DNA of 64,000 bases, taken from assembly GCF_022201045.2 (NCBI RefSeq), contig NC_068561.1, positions 3,001,001 through 3,065,000 of the forward strand. Direction: 5' to 3'. Below, one piece after another: positions 1 through 10,580 of this stretch (its first letter is position 1; every line of letters starts with the position of its first letter). Source of the DNA: Citrus sinensis (taxonomy: Eukaryota > Streptophyta > Magnoliopsida > Sapindales > Rutaceae). A model generated the notes under the pieces. It did not search any database and had not been told where the DNA came from. It saw nothing but the letters and a program-made list of their open reading frames with translations. Both the position numbers and the translations under genes were made by a program.

Positions 1-257
1 AGCTTCAAATTGCGTGAAATTATTATTTTTACCTAATAAACACACAAAAATACACCAAATCAAATATGTAAAAAAAATAATTTCACGTAATTAACACACA
101 AAAATTCAAAAAATCAAATATGTAAAAAAATAATTAGAAGTTAACAATATGTTACATAATTACAAATATAAATTATATTATAAACACAAAATAACATTTT
201 TACCCCTAATAAACATACAATTTTTAACACTAATCAGATATATTACAGGCAGACCCT
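1..257. repeat. AT-rich stretch with ~60-bp imperfect direct repeat
   Basis: No gene is visible. Two similar blocks, each containing the word caaatatgtaaaaaa, follow one another near 60 and 115, giving an imperfect direct repeat in very AT-rich DNA. The origin is unknown; it may be the flank or remnant of a mobile element. Confidence 0.4.
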
Positions 258-749
258 TGTTGAGTAATTGCATGAGACAACTAGCATGCAATTGTTGAGA
301 GACAACTAGCTTTGACTACAGTTGGATAAGAAAGTTGGCACCGATTGCTAAGTTTGTCAATTTGGAAAATTGAAGCCAAATTGCAACCGTGTGGTAGGTG
401 AGCAATACTCCCTATATATAGAGAAGCATTTGCCAATTGTTAACATTCCATCCAATTTGAGAGAGTTAAGAACAATTGCAAGAGAAGCAATTTGAGAGAT
501 TTGAAAGAGTTTCCACTTGGGTGTTTTAGTGATGATTCATTCGGGTTTATTGGGTATTGGGTTTTGAGAGTTTTTTCCAATTTTATAAATTCTTATTATT
601 AATAAAATTATCTTCTAATCTTTGCCTAAGGACGTAAGCTTTAAGTCGAACCACGTAAAATTATTGTGTCCTTTTTCTTTGCATTTGTTTACACTACATT
701 TATATTTCTCCAAAAGTCGCGGTCACTATAATATTAGTAATTGCTCAAC
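258..749 (+). mobile_element. Solo-LTR-like sequence
   Basis: The segment begins TGTTGAGTAATTG and ends near AATTGCTCAAC, so its ends are short inverted repeats. It contains a TATA-like stretch (ccctatatatagag, about 411) and, about 250 bp later, the words gacgtaag and cgaaccacgtaaaa. Similar words recur in the LTR-like segments near 22000 and 43230, and are typical of the 3' part of copia LTRs. No primer-binding site follows and no target duplication could be matched. I read it as a solo or degraded LTR; the borders are approximate. Confidence 0.4.
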
Positions 750-1297
750 CTGCGTTTCCCCAATAAAATTGTTGAGGGCTCCACTTCATAATAAGAAGAT
801 GGTTTTTCTTATATGTGAAACAAAACACTCAGGACAAGTACAAGGAAAACATAAATCACAAACATTCTTATTCAATTTATGCAGCGGGTGCATTGTGGAT
901 TCAGTTATGATATTTGTGATGACTTTTTATTTGTATTATTGTGATGGGTAGTTATTAGATAAAAAAATAATATGTAAATTAATGTTAACTGTACATTAAA
1001 CACACACAGAATGGTATAAACTTGGATCCAAATTACTAATAAGCTTAATCGGTATAATCTTTTAGGATGACATAAAAAGCCCAAAGTTCAAACTCTATTC
1101 ATGTAGGTGAAGAGGAAACTAAATTATTGTCAAACAAATTAAATATACAATCTACTAGAAAATATGTACTTGAACTTACTACCCACTAGAAGAGTTAAAA
1201 ACCTTTACGTGCGATTTTAGTTAGAAATTCAGCAACTCATAAGGTTATTAGAGGTTACATAAAGTTATGTGAAGATGCTAATTTGGTTAGGTGTGCA
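750..1297. other. No recognisable feature
   Basis: AT-rich, with no ORF of credible composition, no RNA gene and no clear repeat on either strand. Confidence 0.4.
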
Positions 1298-1520
1298 GGG
1301 GTGGCAAAACGAACAAATGAATCCAATTCAAATCAAATTGTAAATGCATTGTATCAACATTCTACTAATTCAGATTTGATTTGCTTATTAAACGAATTGA
1401 AATCTTAGTATTCAAATTCGATTCGTTTATTAAATAAATATTTGGTTTAATTCATTTAATTTATTTAGAAAAATTAATAAATGAATTGAATCAAATCTGG
1501 ATCTGTTTACTATTGTTTAC
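1298..1520. mobile_element. hAT-like terminus, left-type
   Basis: It starts cagGGGTGGCAAAACG and continues in AT-rich sequence full of gaatc/gaatt words. The same sequence type, in the same orientation, forms the left end of the element at 8104-9442, and its inverted form lies at 7200-7493. CAGGG at the tip and the shared GGTGGCAA word suggest the hAT superfamily. It may pair with 7200-7493, but the 8-bp flanks match only loosely (about 6 of 8). Confidence 0.45.
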
Positions 1521-2047
1521 AAAAATATAATTAATGAACAAAAATTAGGCAAAATAAAATAAAAAAGAACACAAATTTAACATTCTTCAAAATATAAATG
1601 ATCCAAACCATATTCTAAGATTAAGTATATAGTTATCCAAACACCAAATTACAAATTCTTAATAATACAAATAATATTAATTAAAATTCAAATTATAAAC
1701 TAAGGTGATTTCTTTAATTCTCTTCAGTTTGTCTTTATCACATTGAAAACAAGAGAGTCCTACAAAACAAAAGTAAATAGAATAGTATTAACACGTTGCA
1801 ACACTTATAAGAGTCATTGTAATATTTCAAAATATCAATGATATACCAAATTTTGTAGTATTGATGAGGAAATAATAATTAAATCTACAAAGGCAAGAAG
1901 AACCAGCAAGATAAAACTTTGCCCATCATAATCCCACATTGTCACTAGCATCATTGGCACTTTCTTGAGGTCGAGCACTATTAGTGCTCATGCTCATAAT
2001 GTTTTCAGTAAGTTGAGCCACAATGACATCAAACTTTTCTACAATAT

Positions 2048-2345
2048 GGGTGTGTTTGGTGCATTGTATTGTATTACATTATTTTAATACATGTTTATTT
2101 ATTATATTGTATTACATTATAACTGTATTATAATAATATCATACAATGTTTGATACTACATTGTACTCTATTAATTTTTAATTATATTATATTTGGTGCT
2201 GCACTGTATTGTATTAATCTTTTTTTATGATTATTTTAAATTATATATTTAGAAAATAATATTTTTTAGTACAATACTTAGGAAAATACTAATTATAGAA
2301 AATTTGGATTTTAGAATTTTACATTATTTTTTTAGTATAAATCTA
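2048..2345. repeat. Degraded MITE-like repeat, two direct units
   Basis: The words tttggtgcattgtattgtat (about 2056) and tttggtgctgcactgtattg (about 2190) mark two diverged direct copies. The 'gtgtttggt' entry is common at ends of plant non-autonomous DNA elements. Ends and target duplication are not resolved. Confidence 0.3.
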
Positions 2346-2814
2346 ATATATATATATATATAATTTTCCATAAAACATATGTAAAACTAACAAATTTTAA
2401 AATTTCAGCTGCACAACATTTATTTTTTTAACTTTTCCTAAGTATATAACTTGTAAAATAAAGATGAAAGCCACAAATTCCTTCAAGTAACGATAGGGAG
2501 ATTGTTTTTTATGTAATAAATAGACAAGCTTTATTTATTCAAGAACGTGGATGATGATGGTACAAAGACTGCATTTTAGAGTCTGAAATGGTAACGTATT
2601 TATCAAGCATTGAAATCACTGCTTCAATTTGTTTCCCACTAAATATTGATTGATTATCAATCACAAGTTCCATTTTGTTTGCACATTCCAATTTACTTGA
2701 GTTGCTGAGTGTTGGTTGAAGCTTCTTTGCTTCTGTTTTTTTTTTTTTTTACGTGCGTAAATTTGATGATACCCCAAGCCCCAACTACTAAATTCCAAGC
2801 AGTTTCATTTGTTG

Positions 2815-4422
2815 GAGAAAAATCAATTTTTTAAATTTTTATAAAACTTTTTAAGATCGCTCTCATACAATATATAAGAATTTGTAATCTAGAAATCATA
2901 CCTTGAAAATCCGATTTGGCTTTTTCTGCTGAAGTGATTTAGGCTCCTAGATCACGATCCGTCACCCCCACTCCTGTTAGATCACGATCCGTCACCACCA
3001 TGCTTGTTAGATCACGAACTGTCACCAATGATCTTTCAGGTTATGACTCAGGTTTGATCTGCACTTGACGTGTGGACACTTTTATCACTACTAAAGCAAC
3101 TAGCATGAGAAAATTTTTCTCTTAACAATAGAGAGAAAAATCTTTTTTTCTGATCTGTATAAAGTGGCTACTCTATCTCTTTTGGGAGAAAATAAGCCTT
3201 TTTATATTTCTCTCTAGTGGAAACCCTAGGCTCCATTTTTTATATTGTTTTATTCTATTAAATCAAGTTTGATTTAAATTAAAAATAATAAACCAAAAGT
3301 AACGTTACTTCTTTCTTGTCATAGGGGTCCACCTTGTAAAATTACACAAGACCCCTTAGACACAAGTACATTACATAGAGTCTCCCACTAAATAATATAT
3401 TTAGGCTTTTAATGCAAATAGCTAGTTATCTTACTTATTAATCCAGCAGTGGCGCAGTAAATTAAATAAGCTAACCCGGGAATCATTTGAGAACATACAA
3501 TAGTGGCTACAATAATTAGGCATGTAATTAAATTAGCCAAATTATTTAATTCCAAATATACTCCACTAAGAGATTGGAATTGACTTCCATAATAGTATGC
3601 TCAAATAATAATTCGTCCCAAGCCACATTGATTTCTTTACTGCACAATCATTTGTACCACATCATTAATTAAATCGATATCTCAACTATCCAATCAATTT
3701 AATTACATCTTGTTCTTTGATTCTTACTGGTTTTCTCTAATGATTATTTTCAACATACTAAATATGTAGACACACTCTGGCCAGAGAGTTCTATGATCAA
3801 GTACCGAAAACCCATTAAGAGATGTGTTGTACAAATTCTATATTGTCAATCTATAACTCCAATATTCATAATTGCTCCCACCAAGATATTGGGTAATCTT
3901 GACTGCAAGTACGTGTTGTGCCCATTGGTAACTCAAATGGAATAACAATTACAATTATGAAATCATAATTAACTCAAGATTAAGATTACAGTAAAATCAA
4001 TGCCTACGAGATTTAATAAGTCTAACATTCATTTCAAGGTTAATTAAATCTCATATGTGATCCAGTTCAATGTAGTCAAACTACATCAGTAAATTCATAC
4101 ATGATTAAGACAAATCATTCAATGAATTTACTACAGTCTAAACATAAATAGAGCTTCCAACTTTATTTATCAACTGCGAACTTAATTTATTTAATCATAA
4201 GATAACTTATATTTATGTCTTTTGTGAATCCATATGATGACCACATAAATACATATAATATGATTAAACGGACCTTATTCAAAATATTTATGCAATTGAA
4301 AATATCTCCAATATTTTATTAATCAGAAAATAAATTAATATGCTTTAAAAGAGCATATAATCCCAAAGTCATCACCCAATCCATCCTAGATCAAAATGAT
4401 GTAGTACAAGTGTAAGTTTCTG
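2815..4422. repeat. Non-coding repeat-like region of unknown class
   Basis: There is no sustained coding sequence in 1.6 kb. The tone (many short phrases such as tcccactaa, gggtccacc and aacccattaagag) resembles long non-coding plant LTR-type DNA, but no LTR pair, primer site or duplication was found. The 30-bp tandem repeat at 2948-3037 lies inside it. Confidence 0.25.
2948..3037 (+). repeat. Three tandem 30-bp repeats
   Basis: Three adjacent units start at 2948, 2978 and 3008, each opening with TAGATCACGA and keeping GTCACC at the same offset. Units 1 and 2 share the first 19 bases exactly; unit 3 has drifted. The repeated block is GC-richer than its surroundings. The function is unknown; short tandem repeats like this often sit in LTR U3 regions. 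Confidence 0.7.
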
Positions 4423-4791
4423 TTATACTCTCAGAAAATAAATTAACATGTCGCCTTGAAGCCTAAGATGGCACATCTTCATGACAATCCCAAAGGGCTT
4501 GAACAATAATTTTCCTATAACTTTCCCTTCGAACTGAACAAGGGTGACAATGTCATCGAATTCGAACCTGAACAAGGACAAATCGTGGCTACATTCTTTG
4601 CGGCTAGTCTTGCTGCGGACTATCGTTTTGGTGGAGATTTTATCTAGGTTTTCAATTTTTATGGTCTTTAGTTTCTTGGAGGCTTTGTCGATGGAGGATT
4701 TAAGGAATTTGTAAGAGTTGATTTGGTAAATGAGTGGCTCAGCAAGTTCATCAAGTGCCTCTGTCTCAGCTTCTTCCTCTTTCCATGCCAT
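4423..4791 (-). CDS. Hypothetical 122-aa ORF, low confidence
   Basis: An uninterrupted ORF starts at an ATG at 4791 and opens with an acidic stretch (KEEEAETEALDELAE), followed by a lysine-rich middle (SSIDKASKKLKTIKIENLDK) and a hydrophobic C-terminal part. I do not recognise a family. It lies in non-coding repeat-like DNA between LTR-like and palindromic sequence, so it may be a captured exon fragment or a chance ORF. The codon make-up looks less random than that of nearby ORFs. No introns, partner or regulatory signal could be assigned. Confidence 0.2.
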   Translation of the reverse strand: MAWKEEEAETEALDELAEPLIYQINSYKFLKSSIDKASKKLKTIKIENLDKISTKTIVRSKTSRKECSHDLSLFRFEFDDIVTLVQFEGKVIGKLLFKPFGIVMKMCHLRLQGDMLIYFLRV

Positions 4792-4871
4792 GCCTCTACA
4801 ATAGCGATTGTTTCATCTGAGACACAAATGATAGGGAGAACTTTACCTCAAAATAATTACAATTTACAAAT

Positions 4872-4911
4872 TTGCATAAACCCGACTCCTCCGTGGGTTT
4901 AGTTTATGCGG
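4872..4911. repeat. Short palindrome with AAACCC/GGGTTT arms
   Basis: The words gcataaaccc and gggtttagtttatgc face each other across an 11-base spacer (gactcctccgt). The spacer begins GACTC, as does the spacer of the larger palindrome at 5078-5154, so the two are probably related copies. Confidence 0.6.
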
Positions 4912-5077
4912 GGTTGACCACATAAATTAGATATTTGACTACATTACAATACTATGCATTAAGGGCGTGTTTGGTAGCCTGCATTATATAGGATAAAAAC
5001 ACTATTTTGTATTAAATTTATACAAGCTCACATTTGGCACTAAAAGCAACAACAACTACACTGCATTAATGGGTTGT

Positions 5078-5154
5078 GCTAATGCGGCAGTTGCCGTATT
5101 AGCTAAACCCGACTCACACTTGGGTTTAGCTAATGCGGCGACTGTCGCATTAGC
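5078..5154. repeat. Nested palindrome (cruciform-like), 33-bp arms
   Basis: The left arm 5078-5110 and right arm 5122-5154 are reverse complements with 3 mismatches in 33, around an 11-base loop. Each arm is also nearly self-complementary (gctaatgcgg ... ccgtattagc), so the structure is a palindrome made of palindromes. It lies about 110 bp right of a MITE-type entry (gggcgtgtttggtag, about 4968), so it could be the core of a foldback element. Confidence 0.75.
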
Positions 5155-5839
5155 TTGCCTCTTATTATTTTTTTCAATTTTCTTAATAATAATAATAAAT
5201 ATAAATATAAATATAACTTTTTAATTTTAATATTATACTATTTTTATTTTTACATTAGAATTTATTAGTAAATTTATAATTTAATATAATTAATAATAAT
5301 ATTAATTTAAATAATAATATAAAATATTATTACATATATTACAGAACTTTTACTTGGATTATTTAGCACAATTCATTTTGTTAGTGAATATGTTATAACA
5401 ATTATATCACTTTATTATTTTGTTATTATCTTGTGGTGTGTATAAATTTTTATTCCATTATCCTAAGATGACTTTTGAACTAATCTTCTAGTTTTTGACT
5501 ATTTATTTATGTTGTTATATTATTATAGATTATTTGATTAAATTATTTGCTTCGAACTTTATGAAGAATACTAAAAAATAAATGTTATGCTTCCGAAAAT
5601 TTAAGATTATAAGTTTCGAACTTTATGAAAAATTATGATATTTTTTAACATTTGCACTAAAACAATTGTTAAATTTATAAAATTTAAGACTTCTATAGTT
5701 AGTATTTTTCTAAATACTAATAAATATTACTTTCTAAATATATAATTTCAAATTCTTGTAATGCCTTCATATTTAGCAAATTGAAGTGGCAAATCATGCA
5801 GGATAATAGCATAAGTCAATATGACAATAATTAACGAAA
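5155..5839. other. Very AT-rich stretch without a gene
   Basis: Almost pure A/T with long taataat runs up to about 5400. No ORF, RNA gene or clear repeat is visible. Confidence 0.4.
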
Positions 5840-5849
5840 CACATAAGAT

Positions 5850-6192
5850 TTAAACTTTAGAACACGAGTTGGCAGTCTATCACTATGATCTAACATCATT
5901 TGTGTGGGATCATACTTTTAAAATTTTGCATAATTATCATAATGTCCTTTCAAAGTACTTGTACCAGGATTAGTCACAGCTACATACTTAATGCCGCATT
6001 TTTTACAAAATTCTCTTGGCTTATTGTTTCGATATTTACCCCGTGAAACCTTACGGAACAATGTCCAAACTTCTAAAGTTAGTTTCCTTTGTTGTGGTCC
6101 CTTTTATTCTACTCATCTGAAACTTTTTTCAATCTTATCTTCCATTATGATTATGTCATTTACATTATCATTTCCAACACTGGAATCATTAA
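5850..6192 (-). pseudogene. hAT transposase N-terminal remnant (BED zinc finger)
   Basis: On the - strand, the stretch around 6080-5900 reads RKLTLEVWTLFRKV, then a lysine-rich segment and FCKKCGIKYV, then TSTLKGHYDN. This is the order of a BED-type zinc finger at the N-terminus of plant hAT transposases: an aromatic/'VW..F' entry, a C-x2-C pair and a distal His. Several in-frame stops interrupt it and the last ligand has decayed. No dimerisation domain or catalytic body follows downstream on the - strand. It lies between two inverted hAT-like termini (1298 and 7493), so it may be what is left of that element's transposase. Confidence 0.5.
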
Positions 6193-6209
6193 TTTTGTAG
6201 ACTGAATTA

Positions 6210-7199
6210 CTATAGCTTATGTACATTCTCCTATTAAAAAAATCAAAATTAGTTAGATGAATTAACAATTCAACTTAAGTAATTAAAAACAAAAATCAAA
6301 ATTAGAGAGAACACATTTAAGAGTACATGCAAGTTCGGATAATAGAAGCTTGGCGGCGGCTGTTGCTAATGCCATTTTCAAACACTAAGATTTGCTAGTT
6401 TCTTGACAAATTATTGAATTAAAGTGCTAGGGTGCTGATGACTATTGATTCCTAATTATACAAAGACTACTAGTAGGACGAAACGGTAGGAAATGCTAAC
6501 AATTAAGAAAATTATTTTGTGTAAGTCAGTTGAGTCATGTAGATATTATCTGAATTCTTATTGGTGGAAATTATCTAAATTCTTATCGACTGCAATTGCC
6601 AAGTAAATTGAATTGAATTAAAAGTTTTAGAATCATCAATCAACCTTGTTAAAGTAAATTAATTTACAATGATTGAGTTGTAGGGCCCACGGCTGTGATC
6701 CATGCGACGATGTCACCAAGATGATTGAGGTTGATTATGCAAGGGGATATGTGAAGAATCTTCTTGTTGTTTTATTCAAGTCACCAAGCTAATCCCAATT
6801 CCCGAGTACACAAATCAAAAGAATCAAAATCCAACTTAATTGCTTAGCTAGCTTGTTATGAATGTGGAATCACTATTGAGGATAAGCATTCACAAATTTC
6901 TTTTTTCTCATCCTAAATGACCACAGTGGAATAAAATTTCTTAATCCTAATAAATAACCAAAGAGACCACCAAACATCTCAGCATCCTAATATGAAACAG
7001 ATAATCAATATTTAGAATTTATAATCGCCACAAAAAAAAAAAAAACTCGTAGCTCAAAAATTTTTTTTTTAAAAAAAAAGAACAAGAGCTTACTGTGCGT
7101 GAGGTGAGAGTGAGACGGTTTGTGGTCAGCTGTGGAGGATCATTTTGCCACTCGTATGCCTTAATTTTTGTTTCACTCATATATTTTGTTTTGTTATAG
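6210..7199. other. No recognisable gene
   Basis: There are short low-complexity runs (poly-A/T near 7030-7075) and no credible ORF. Probably decayed mobile DNA between the hAT remnants. Confidence 0.35.
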
Positions 7200-7493
7200 T
7201 TGAAAATTGCTATTTAGCCTTCAAACTTTAATTTTTTTTAAAAATGAGTTTAAGGATAAATAAGTAATTCAATGAAATGAGTGGACTCTAACTGATTCAT
7301 TTGTAACTCATTTATTAAACAAATCCTAAACAAATAAATGAATCAACGTCCTCAAACTCATATTTTCATTTAGTTAGTGAATCAAATCAAATCGAATTCA
7401 CTTATTTAGTAAATGAATCAATTTATTCAAATTCAAAGTCATTTAATTCACATCAAATCAAATCGAATAAACGAATCCTGACCCAAATTGCCA
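7200..7493. mobile_element. hAT-like terminus, right-type
   Basis: AT-rich sequence with gaatc/aaacgaatc words ends in cctgacccaaattgccaccc. This is the reverse complement of the left-type terminus at 1298 and matches the right end of the complete element at 8104-9442. It is separated from its possible left partner by about 5.7 kb. Confidence 0.45.
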
Positions 7494-8095
7494 CCCGCAG
7501 TTGTGCCAGGGGGAACGCTAAGTGTACAGTATCCTAATGTTTGTAACAAGGGTGTTAATATGGAGAAAGACTTGAGTGGGATTGTCTTATTGAGATAGCC
7601 TAATAGTACTATATCATGTAGCATAGCATTAAGTCCTATTGTGAATCCACTAATATTTTTAATATTAAACTTAATAGGTTTTATATCAGCATGCTGAGAT
7701 GGTAGGACAGCCCCACACAAGTTTTTTTTACTATTGTGGGACCAGGATATAGGTACATTGGGGATTCCACATGATAATTTAACATGGTACCACCTACTAA
7801 TATTGATATTTGTCAAAAATTTTCTTTTGAAATTTACCAAATATTTGAAATATTTTTTCCCCTCAACTAGTAATAAAAGGGTGGAGCTATTTGCACTCTA
7901 AACAATACATTGAACACTCTTGCTTTGTACATTTAACTTTAAAATTTAAATAATTGAGTTTTACTCTATACACTCTTTAAAATATCAAAAAATTATCCTT
8001 ATTTAAAATTTTAATTTAACAATCCTTATTTACTCTTTTAAATATAAAAAATAATCATGGCTTTTGGAGGTGGTGATTCTTTTATGCAAGGTGGA
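7494..8095. other. Unassigned DNA with an element-tip-like segment
   Basis: A tip-like segment at about 7888 (gggtggagctatttgcac) resembles the terminus of the element at 40164 (gagtggagctattgacac), so a second MULE-type fragment may start here. The right end was not found. The open frame on the - strand at 7448-7840 is not supported as a gene. Confidence 0.3.
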
Positions 8096-8103
8096 CTACT
8101 GCA

Positions 8104-9442
8104 TAGGAGTGGCAAAATAAATAATCGAATCAAATCAAATCCTAAATGAATTGGGTCAAAATTCTGCTAATTCGTATCGGATTTGTTCATTAAATGAATT
8201 GAAATTTCAAGATTAAGATTTGATTAGTTTATTAAATGAATATTCAATTTAATTCATTTAATTCAATTCATAAATGAATTAAATTGAATATGGATTCGTT
8301 TAGTCTATAATAAACGAATCCATAACGAATCGAATTAAATATGAATCCGTTTACAAGAATTAAATAAATAATTCAAACCCTAAGATTAAAATTTTTACAA
8401 AAACTAAGTAAATAATCCATTATAGACAAAGACAAACTGAGAAGGATCATAAAAAGAGACAAAGTTTAAAAGTTAAAAAAAAAGGAAAATGAATTGATGA
8501 CAGGAATGGGTCGTCAACGGGAGATGGAGATTTGTGCAGTGGGATTGTCAGCGGCTATCGGCATCGAGATCGTTAGCAGTTAAAGCGGATGGTGACGGGA
8601 ATTGGACCATATGGAGATCAAGCAGCAGTGGGATCATTGGCGGCTATCAGCATTGGGATCGTTACCGCGAATATTGGCAACGGATCGTCAGCGGCTGCTA
8701 TTGTGGCCTAACTTCATTTGTTCGATCTTCAATCTAGCGGTGGTGGTAGATGATGACTGGGCTTAGACGGCAGTGGCTTGGTGATGGTGATGGAGGGTTC
8801 AGTTCAAAAAAGTGCCTGAAACAAAACTAGACAACCAGAAACATAAAAAAACCAAAAAAACTAGAAATAAATCCAGAAAAAAAAATCATAACCAGAAATA
8901 AAGGTGCCAGAAAACTTCAATACTACCTTGATTTTGGTTGTGATCCAAATAACAATAACATTTGAATTAACATAGCTTGGGATCAACAGAAACTGAAAAA
9001 AGAAATTTCTGTGAGAATTGAGAAGACTGAAGAGTGAAGAGCAGGCTGAGAGAACTTGAAAAGAAATAAATTAGGGTCAAAGACCCTAATTTTTCATCTC
9101 ATTTATATATTGTCTTATTATTAATTATAATTATTAAATTAAGTTTCAAATTTTAAAATTTCTTCATACATATTTAAGGATAAATAAATAATTTAATTAA
9201 ATGAATAATAAAAAATTTTAAACAAATAAACTGTATTCAATTCGTTTATGACTCATTTATTGAACGAATCCTAAACAAATTAGTAAATCAATGTCTTCAA
9301 ACTTGAATTTGTTTTGTCTAATTAACGAATCACATCGAATTCAACCATTTATTAAACGAATCAATTTTTTCAAACCCAAATTCATTTAATTCATTTCAAA
9401 TTGAATCAAATAAATAAATCCTAACCCAAATTGCCACCACTA
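8104..9442. mobile_element. Non-autonomous hAT-like element, 1.34 kb
   Basis: The left tip TAGGAGTGGCAA and the right tip TTGCCACCACTA are inverted repeats, and the similarity continues in gaatc/gaatt-rich subterminal DNA for about 250 bp on each side. The flanks are ctactgca (8096-8103) and ccactgca (9443-9450), an 8-bp duplication with one mismatch, as expected for hAT. The core (8500-8800) is GC-richer and carries a loosely repeated 'gtgggatc.tt.gcggctat' phrase. There is no transposase inside, so it would depend on a source elsewhere. Confidence 0.65.
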
Positions 9443-9599
9443 CCACTGCACTCGGTAAGCTCCTTTAGAATAGATAATTTTGAATTGGGTTTTGCAAACT
9501 ATTCGAAGACCAAATCATGGAGATGACTATTTGGAATTGTTCCCTCTCGGATTGTGTCTTAAGTCTAACCCCTTTGAAAGAATATTGTGTGCAGTTCAT

Positions 9600-9830
9600 C
9601 TCTTTCTAGGAATTACATACAGGTTTATCCCTTTTGGCGAACTTCATCTAAAGTTTATCAAATTTAGAGAATGTCATTTAGGGTTGTTCCCTTTGGAGAA
9701 CATCGCACTGGGTTCATCTTTTGGACATTCGTTCGCACTGGGTTCATCTTTTGGACATTCGTTCTTTTATTGAAAATGTCATTTCATATTTATCCTTTTG
9801 GAGATTGCTATTTAGGGTTGGAGACTTTTC
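9600..9830 (+). repeat. Degenerate tandem array with an exact 30-bp duplication
   Basis: Repeated phrases of the type 'ccctttTGGaGAa.aTc...tTTAgGGtt' recur across this stretch. Within it a 30-bp unit starting gcactgggttcatcttttgg is duplicated exactly in tandem (9705 and 9735). In one frame it would read as repeated PFGE-like peptides, but there is no supported gene; I treat it as a minisatellite. Confidence 0.6.
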
Positions 9831-9878
9831 TCAAGGATAATCGTTTTAACGCCAAATGATCTCCAGCATGTTGGATGT

Positions 9879-10293
9879 AGGGATGGCCAGAGAGCCTATA
9901 CAGAGCTGGACTCAGCTTTAGCTTGGGTGGTGTATGCTGGGTATTCACGATCCTATAAATTAGGCCAAAATAAACTTGGGCTGCGCCCAAAAAGCATATG
10001 TCGACCCGAAAACCCAAATTTTATGAAATTTTTTAAGCATATATATTTTTTAAGTAATTATTTTATTTAGCCTACATATTATATGTATATCTGAAAATTA
10101 AATTTTATTAAAATAAATTTTAAAAATTGTAAGATTCTTAAATAAGTTGACATTATATAGAAGCTCAAATTATATCTATAATTTGGGCTTTTTGTGCTCG
10201 GTTAAAAAGTATAGATCCTTTTAGGGTCTTTTATGTTCGGCTCAGATGTTCAAAAAGCATGCCGGAGCCCAATCAGGGATTTTGCCATTTCTT
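9879..10293. mobile_element. Possible hAT-like MITE
   Basis: It begins tagggatggcca and ends gattttgccatttctta, a weak inverted pair resembling the tips at 39577-40135. The inside carries 'gggct', 'gcccaa' and 'cggctcagat' phrases. The flanking 8-mers match only partly, so the borders are uncertain. It ends just left of the MULE target duplication. Confidence 0.35.
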
Positions 10294-10321
10294 AATTAGA
10301 TGTCTTTCTTACATAAGGCAA

Positions 10322-10330
10322 ATCACATTA
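10322..10330. repeat. Target-site duplication, MULE left copy
   Basis: ATCACATTA, identical to 17356-17364. Nine base pairs is the usual duplication length for Mutator-like elements. Confidence 0.85.
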
Positions 10331-10580
10331 GAGTTATGATATTTGCCCTGGGTCAAACCCCGAAAATAAATAAAACGGCGTCATTTTGATTTTTTTTTTC
10401 TTGTCCAAAATGTTGTCGTTTCACTTACCATTTCCGTTTCACTTACCATTTCCAAAACCTGGGAACGAGATTGATAGAATCCAACAGCTGGGAACGCGAT
10501 TCGTTTTTTCCTTTCTTCCTTACCGAAAAAATCGTTACTTTCCTTCATCGACCGTGGTGTAGCCTTTCGGGATCCACAAC
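10331..10580 (+). repeat. MULE left terminal inverted repeat
   Basis: Strong similarity to the inverted right end over the first ~60 bp, then patches to about 10570. It includes an internal tandem duplication (gtttcacttaccatttcc, about 10428 and 10436-10453). In MULEs this region usually carries the promoter for the adjacent gene, here the transposase. Confidence 0.7.

Noticed and set aside
622..951. 109-aa open frame (+)
   Set aside because: It overlaps the LTR-like segment and starts within the LTR-type phrase; composition is random and Cys/Leu-rich, with no domain.
7448..7840. 130-aa open frame (-)
   Set aside because: Its C-terminal part is read from the hAT-like terminus and the rest has no family resemblance; probably chance.
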